This document shows, in pieces, positions 58,201 to 64,000 of a stretch of DNA of 64,000 bases. Within the stretch, counting starts at the first letter, position 1; each line of letters starts with the position of its first letter. Location: the NCBI GenBank assembly GCA_029339195.1, contig JAPTJF010000102.1:1-64000 (forward strand). The letters run 5' to 3'. The notes under the pieces are model-generated. The model made no database searches, was not told the origin of the DNA, and was given only the letters and a program-made list of their open reading frames with translations. Made by a program: the position numbers and the translations under genes. Origin of the DNA: Micractinium sp. NFX-FRZ. Taxonomy: Eukaryota > Chlorophyta > Trebouxiophyceae > Chlorellales > Chlorellaceae.

Positions 58201-61200
58201 TGTTAGCATGGCAGCACCACGCTGCTGGCCAGGGGCAGAGAGGCCCGTGACCACCGCTCGCCAGGGTGGCCAGCGCGCCGCCCGGCTGTGAATGGCATGC
58301 GCCTTGTGGGGGCTGGGTTGCGCACCCCTCCTTGGAGCTGGATGGTGCACGCCCTGATGCCTGCCGCCCCGCATATGCGCCACACGTGGCACCACGTGGC
58401 CAGCACTCTGGGGCCCAGGCACCCTGTGCCTTCGCCCGCCCAGCCAGCCCGCTTGCTCAGCTCAGGCGGGCTGCCCAGCCCCAGCCCCGGCCCACCTCTT
58501 GGCCTCACATTTGGCCAGCCATATGCCATCTCACCCAGGCACCCTTTGGCGTACGCATCACCCGCCCAACCGACCCTTGCTAGCATCAGGCGCCCAGCCC
58601 CCACCTGATGGCCTCCAATTTGGCCAGCACTTGCTAGGCTCACGCTTTCCCACTTCCCAGCCCAGCCCCACCTGATGGCCTCCAATTTGGCCAGCACCTC
58701 AGGCCAGGCATCTTGCACTTGGCTGGCCAGCGTGCGGATGAACTCCAGGTACGAAATGCCTCCCGTCACCTCGCCGGCCCAGCCAGCCACGCTGCAAGGC
58801 GAGGGAGGCGGTGGAGGCGAGCAGGGGGCATTTGGAGCGGGATCAGTGAGGCGCAAAGGGAAGCGACGCGGTGAGCACGAGGGGGCGGTTGAGCTGGGTG
58901 GTTTGTCGAGCAACAGGCGCAGGCGGCAGGGCACGGCTCGAACAGCTGGCTCGAACAGCATGGCTCGAACAGCAGCAGCACCTTGGCCTCACCTGCGCTG
59001 CGCGGCGAGGCGGGTCATGGCAAACCTGTGCCCGTCCTCGACCACGCTCTGCTCCAGCCCTGCCTTTGTTTGCAGCACCAGCTGCAGCGTCAGGAAGGGG
59101 CGCCGAGGCGGGCAAGGAGGGGTGTGGCCCAGAATCCAGAATCCATACAGGGTAGATGTAGAATAACCAGCTGGCAGGCACTTGCTGAAGAGTCAGCACT
59201 CTTGCTTGAAAGGCGGGGCCCCATGGGGCTCCCGCCGCTAGCAGCGGGCAGCTGTCTCCAGCACCCCCCGCGCCCATGTGCAGCCCGCACTCTTAGCCGC
59301 CTCCCCCTCGTGTTCTGCTGATTGGCACCTGCATGAAGCGTTCTTGGTCGTCCAGGCGAGGCTCCAGCAGCAGCTCAGACATGATGTCAACCAAGTCCTG
59401 CATGCTGTCGCCCACAGCCTTGCCCCGCACCTACAAGGGTGTGTGTCGCAACAGGCACCAGGGAAGCTATCCTTGAGTGATACGAGAGGGGCCCGCCAGC
59501 CCACTATGACGTGCCATCCAGTGGAAGCCTTTCAAGGCTCCTTGCAGGCAGGCGGATAGCCCCAAAGGGGTGCATGCACACAGCGTGTGGCACACCCAGC
59601 TTCCGCGGCCGGCTGCAAGCCCACCCCCTCCACGATCAGCAAGCAGCGCACCAGAATGTATGCTTTGGGGTCCCGCTCCAGCCCCTTGTAGGAGGCCACC
59701 AAGGGGGACGCCCCCACCCCGCCCGTCTTGCGCCCAATGTACTCTGTAAGCTCCACAAAGGAGCGGCTGCGGGTGCCCAGCTGGGTAAGGGAACTGCAGG
59801 AGAGGCAGATCAAGGGCAGTTGATGGTAAAACGGCAACGGCGGGGGAGGGACCTGCAATGTGCGGCCACCAGGGTGGACAGAGAGGGGTGCCTGTCGCAT
59901 CCAGTCATCCAAGTTGCCAACGACTTCCCGGCAAGTGGGCTTCGCGCCAAGCTCTCACGCTGCACACCGGCATGAGTCGCGGCCGGGCCACATCACCCCA
60001 CTCGCTCACGTGCAGAACAGCGGCACCATGGGCAGCAGGTCGGGAGGGAGGCCTTTGAAGTCGAGTGCCAGGTCGAGGTAGAGTATGCCGCTGGTGGGCA
60101 GGTTGTGGTCCAAGCGGGCCCCCGAGATGCCGGGCAGGGCAGAGAACTGGGTTGGGATGATGAGGGCGTTGGGGTCCAGGTCTGGAAGGGGTTGGTAGGT
60201 TGGGTGGGTGGGTGGGTGGGTGGGGGAGGGACCGAGTCAAGAGTGTTTGGCGAGCCTGTGCGAGCGGCGCTTCCACGCAGCCGGGAAGACAGTGCGCTGG
60301 CTGGCATGCACGCAGCGCGCGGCAGCACTCCCCTGTCCAGTCCCACCCCCTGCCCGCCTGCCTGAGATCTGCAGGGCGGGGATGGTGGCCAATGCCTGCG
60401 GGCTGTTGGGCGCTGCCTGCCAGGCCTCCAGCTCAGCATCTGCCGCTGCCACCTGCGCCAGCCCCTCATCCCCAAGCTGCTCAGCCACCGCCTGCAGCAG
60501 CAACCAGCAATGAAAACGAAACAAGCAGCAAGGTGAGGTCGCAGTGGAGGGGAGAGCGGCAGCCACTGCAACCAAGCCCTCCTCCTAGGAAGGAAGGGGA
60601 GCCCTTCAAGCCCCCAAGACACCGCCTGCAACGACAGCCCGCTGGCAGTGGCAGTCGCAGCCATCTGCACCAGAGCTCTGCTGGCGGCACAGAACAGCGC
60701 ACCATGTGTGATCCCTGGCTGTAACTGCCACATGTGTGATCCCTCACCAGCGCACACACCAGCAGAGGGGCGCACCGCCACCGCCTGCCTGTGCGACCCA
60801 GCTGCTGGCACGCCCCTTTGACGCTGGCTGTCTTGGCAGAGCTCAAGTAGACCCACCCACCACAAGTAAAGCACCTCAGCTGCATGACCCCCCACCTGCA
60901 GGCGTGCCTCCTCAGCGTCTGCCTGCTCAGCCGCCAGCTCACTGTCCGGCAGCAGCTCGAAAGACACTCGGTGGGTGTTGTCCAGCATGAATTGCGTGAT
61001 GAGCGGGCCTGTGGGGTGGATGGGGCGGCCAGCAGCAAGTCTGAGGTTCAGGCGTGCACCGCCCAAGCCCTGCCTGCACGTTGCTGCCTCTGGCGCAGGA
61101 GCAGCAAGACCTCACCCATATGCCCATTGTACCAGGATGCCCCTCCCAGCCCACATTCATCCTCCTCCCCCTGCACCCGCTGCCCCTCACTCCGTCCCAA

Positions 61201-63824
61201 CACTGCCCCATGCGCCCGCCCGCTGACTCACCAAACACATCCTCCCCCTCGGCCAGCCGCGCCTTGAGCCCCTGCAGAGGCTCCTCCCATTGGAGCGGGG
61301 AGAAGAGGTCCAGCCCGTACAGCCAGAAGCGCAGCGCGCGCAGCATGTTGTTCAGGCCTCGAGGGAAGTCACCGGTGTTGTTCTCCCTGCGGGCGGAAGG
61401 TTGTAAGGCAGGGGCCGGGCAGTGCGGGGTCCAAGTGAAGTGGCTGCTGGGTGTGGAGTGGTGCACATGTGGTCGGAGCAGCAGGGTAGCGCGCAGCTTC
61501 TGTCCCTTCAACACCTGCATCAACATCCTGGGCCCTACTGGGTACGGAAATAACCGAATACAGCAAACCAAATCACACCGTGTTGCTGGCCTCACAGCTG
61601 CCAGCGCACCTGAGCTGAAATTCGATTGTGTTGACTGCCGCCTCCACAGCCGAGGTGTTGAACCCGGCTGCCTCCAGCTCAGCCAGCTTTGAGAGTATAA
61701 CGTCAAACACCTCACTACACTTGTCTGGATCCACACCCTGTGGGAGCTCGGGGCACCATGCGGGGCACGACGGGACGGCGCAAGGGTCGGGGCAGGTGGT
61801 GGTTGCAACCGAGATGCAAGTGAGTGCGCGATTGATTGAACAGAGGGGCCAGAAGGTGGGAGTGTGAGGGAGGCCGCAGCATAGCTTGGACCGGCTGTGC
61901 AACCCGTGGTGTGGCTCGGCGCAATGCAGCACAGCACACCGCATCCTGACACAGCACAGCACGGCACAGCACAAAACACCGCACCCTGGCACAGCACAGC
62001 AGGCACAGCACAGGGCAGTGCAAGCCCACCTTGAGGCCAATGCTGAAGGTGGGCTGCCGCAGGTCCATGTCCAGCCCATCCCCAATCACGTCCTCCCCCA
62101 GCCCGCTGTCGATCAGCGCCTTCTTCAGCGGTGCAGCGTTGGTGCCGATGAGGAGGAAGTCGAGGAAGCTGGCGGCCTGAGAAGGGGGTGTGAATTGGGG
62201 AGGGGACGGGAGGCAGGGACGGGAGAGGGTGAGCAGTATGGGTGGGCAGCTGACAGAAAAGGAGGAAGTGTAGGAGGCTGCCGCTTTACCCGCGCACCTC
62301 CCTCTCTAGGCCTGCCCCACAGCCAGTGCCACCAGTACGACTAACAACCATCCCAGAACATGCAGCACCAGGCGCCCCGCCTCACCAGGCCCTGGTCCAC
62401 GTCAAACTGCTGCTCAGCCAGCACCCAATTGAGGGAGCAGTAGGCCTTGGGGGGACCCGCAGCCGAGCCGCCGTCAGAGGCGGCTGCACCACCGCCGCCA
62501 CCGCCACCGGCAGCACCGCCCCCGAAATCTGAGCCTGCACGCGCAGGAAGGGCAAGGGAGACGAGGAGGCTGCTTGAGGAGAGAGATGATGGGGCAGGGA
62601 GTGGCACACAGAGGGTGCTGTGCACTGGGTCCACGCCACCAGCAGGCCAGCAGACAGCACAATCTGCAGGACAGCAGGCAGGCCATAGGCAGGCCAGGCA
62701 GGCCTGTCTTACTGCTGGCTCCTCCAGGGTGACGTCCGTCGTTACCCCACTCCGTGGGGCCGGGGCACACCAGCCACACCTCCAGAAGCTCAAGTTAACT
62801 CACTTCAGGCCATTCCTCAAGCACCTCTGCCATCCCAGCCAGGCGCTCCACCCGGGCCCCGTTCTTGCCTCGTTCCAGGCAGAAGCGGTACTGCAACACG
62901 CACACTGCACACTGGCAGCGCTGCTCACCTGTGCCAGAAGCCTGCTGGGCGCCTGGGCCTGCGGGGTAGTACTCAACCAGGTGCACTGGCTCCTGCCGAC
63001 AACAAGGGAAGGAAAGCGAGTGGGAGGAGCAGCAAGTAAAGGCGCGTCCGCGCCCGCAGCGGGCAGTGAGCGGCAGGGCGGCACACGCCTCAAGAGGACA
63101 GCGGGCCTGATGTTGTGCTGCCACAAGGCAACCCTCACACAGCAACCAGCCTCAAGAGAAAAGCGGGCCTGCTGGCGTGCTGGAACAAGGCAACCCTCAC
63201 AAGGCAGCCAGCCCCCTGGCCTGCTCACACACACGTGCCTTGTAAAGCGGCTGCGGCGGCACCACCCACTGGGCGGCAGCAGCTGCCGCTCCATCGGCCT
63301 GTGGCGGCAGCGCTACCTCAGCGGCTGACAGGTACTGGTCAAGCAGGCCCAGCCGCTCCTCCTCATCCGGCCCGTCTCCCCAGAACCAGAAGCGAGCGTT
63401 GGCGGGCTGGTAGTGGGCACGGTAGTAGGCCTGAAGTGCGTAGGAGAGGTGCGGTGGGGCAGCGCACTCAGTGACAGGTAGGAGTGGCAGCAAAGGCGAA
63501 TATTTATGCAGATGCCCAGGCAGTCGCTTGGGTGGAGGGGCAGATGCTCAGGGTTTTGCAGGCTGCACCCCCACCAAACGCGCCACGTCACAGCCTGCTC
63601 AGCTCAGGCTGATCCTGGCTCCACACACCGCCTGGCCCCGCCCTTCTCACCACCAATTCGTCAAAGGTCAGCCCCACGATGTCGGCTGGGTCGCCCCCAG
63701 AGTCCCATCGGTAGGAGGTGTTGGCAAACAGGGCCTGGCTGACGCGGGTGGCGTGGATGGAGTCGGGAGAGGAGTAGACACCCTTCATCTCAGACAGCAC
63801 CACGCCCCCCGTGGTCAGGTTGCC
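55291..63824 (-). CDS. PREP: Presequence protease PreP, M16C metallopeptidase, N-terminus beyond the window
   Basis: Twenty-one exons visible: 63824-63654, 63430-63239, 62992-62929, 62534-62386, 62176-62030, 61737-61610, 61386-61232, 61008-60896, 60491-60362, 60181-60010, 59793-59652, 59430-59329, 59081-58993, 58791-58672, 58157-57974, 57745-57624, 57083-57023, 56759-56702, 56373-56319, 55898-55785, 55456-55291. Landmarks: VLSEMKGVYSSPDSIHATRV, YRAHYQPANARFWFWGD, LDFLLIGTNAAPLKKALIDS, NNTGDFPRGLNNMLRALRFW, SGILYLDLALDFKGLPPDLL, EYIGRKTGGVGASP, VAGGAYGAGVGFDL and FQLPDAKGLTGLTRH. PreP degrades cleaved transit and presequence peptides in chloroplasts and mitochondria. The HxxEH zinc site and targeting peptide must lie right of 64000. 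Two introns (donors 63238 and 60361) are GC-AG. A Gly-rich loop interrupts the domain at 62445-62530. Confidence 0.93.
55581..55808 (-). repeat. Three copies of a PreP exon end with donor
   Basis: CCACCTGCGGGCCTGCC, the complement of an exon end plus donor, occurs at 55611, 55691 and 55781; the last is the real junction. The first two copies are also preceded by GCTTCACGCCAACCGTGACT at 55581 and 55661, giving an 80-bp unit. Confidence 0.9.
56283..56335 (-). repeat. 18-bp tandem repeat at a PreP donor
   Basis: GCTTTGGTCAGCACTCAC is present perfectly at 56283-56300 and 56301-56318, with a third partial copy entering the exon at 56319. On the coding strand this creates successive AAAGC-GTGAGT donors 18 nt apart. 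Confidence 0.95.
56358..56512 (-). repeat. Copy of a PreP exon start and acceptor
   Basis: CCTGGGCCGCCTCTGTGGGG with GCAGGGCAGGAT (about 56363-56392) recurs as CCTGGGCCGCCTCTATGGGG with GCAGGGCAGGAT at about 56478-56512, in the upstream intron. Confidence 0.88.
58491..58705 (-). repeat. Three copies of another PreP exon end with donor
   Basis: CCACCTGATGGCCTCCAATT followed by TGGCCAGCAC is the real junction at about 58669 and recurs at 58601; a diverged copy (CCACCTCTTGGCCTCACATT) is at about 58492. Confidence 0.88.
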
Positions 63825-64000
63825 CTGCAAGGGACGAAGGGAGGGGAGGGAGAGGGGGAGGAAGAGGAGTAGACACCTACTTTACTTACTAACTCTCCCT
63901 GGTCCGGTTGCCCAACCCATGCAACGCCCAGGCACGCTTCTCCCGTCCCCTCCTTTCTCTTGCGCGCACGTGAGACCAACCAACATCAGCGTGAGCACGA
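63825..64000. other. Intron of the protease gene at the right edge
   Basis: Follows the acceptor (CAG before GGCAACCTG) of the first visible PreP exon. G-rich then pyrimidine-rich on the plus strand; no coding signature within it. Confidence 0.6.

Noticed and set aside
59601..59651. Extension of a PreP exon to give VRCLLIVEG
   Set aside because: Ending the exon at CTG (59652) and joining to the exon at 59430 gives ILVRGKAV, the conserved PreP sequence.
1..64000. tRNA, rRNA, CRISPR array or prokaryotic operon
   Set aside because: No T-loop/acceptor pairs, no rRNA-like tracts, no regularly spaced identical repeats with unique spacers and no co-directional gene chains were seen by eye.

Overview
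The window is nuclear DNA of a green alga (core chlorophyte, Chlorophyceae or Trebouxiophyceae). Evidence: high GC, protein genes split into many small exons with tight GT-AG junctions, TGTAA-type poly(A) signals behind several stop codons, and plant/algal families (ORANGE, HIR, a PsbP-domain thylakoid lumen protein, an EDR1/CTR1-like MAPKKK, presequence protease) beside a ciliary gene (IFT70). There are no operons. Exon models were built by hand from splice-site phase and family conservation; summed exon lengths are divisible by three for every complete model. Layout, left to right: a diverged tandem repeat and a possible terminal exon (1-1.1 kb); a bestrophin-type anion channel (+, 1.6-4.9 kb); a Gfo/Idh/MocA oxidoreductase (-, 5.6-8.5 kb); IFT70 (-, 8.7-12.2 kb); ORANGE (+, 12.5-15.3 kb); an HIR/SPFH protein (-, 16.6-21.6 kb); an 851-bp non-autonomous DNA transposon in a divergent promoter (21.8-22.65 kb); a YkgJ-type Cys-cluster protein (+, 22.7-24.2 kb); a RING-type protein (-, 24.3-28.2 kb); a small membrane protein (-, 29.7-30.9 kb); a palindromic element (31.8-33.9 kb); an unrecognised membrane protein (+, 34.7-35.6 kb); a 1688-residue EDR1/CTR1-like kinase with 20 exons (-, 36.4-47.5 kb); a PsbP-domain protein (+, 47.9-50.2 kb); a TruA/Pus1-type pseudouridine synthase (-, 50.9-54.7 kb); and 21 exons of presequence protease running off the right edge (-, 55.3-64 kb). 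The genes are not one pathway, though several act in plastids: ORANGE (carotenoid/plastid development), PsbP-domain protein (lumen), PreP (transit-peptide degradation) and possibly the bestrophin. The most unusual signals are in RNA processing. About 108 introns are visible; six use GC-AG ends and one in the HIR gene is best explained as AT-AC. In at least five genes the end of an exon together with its splice site has been copied in tandem into the flanking intron or just past the stop codon, leaving arrays of decoy junctions. This pattern is the best candidate for something undescribed.
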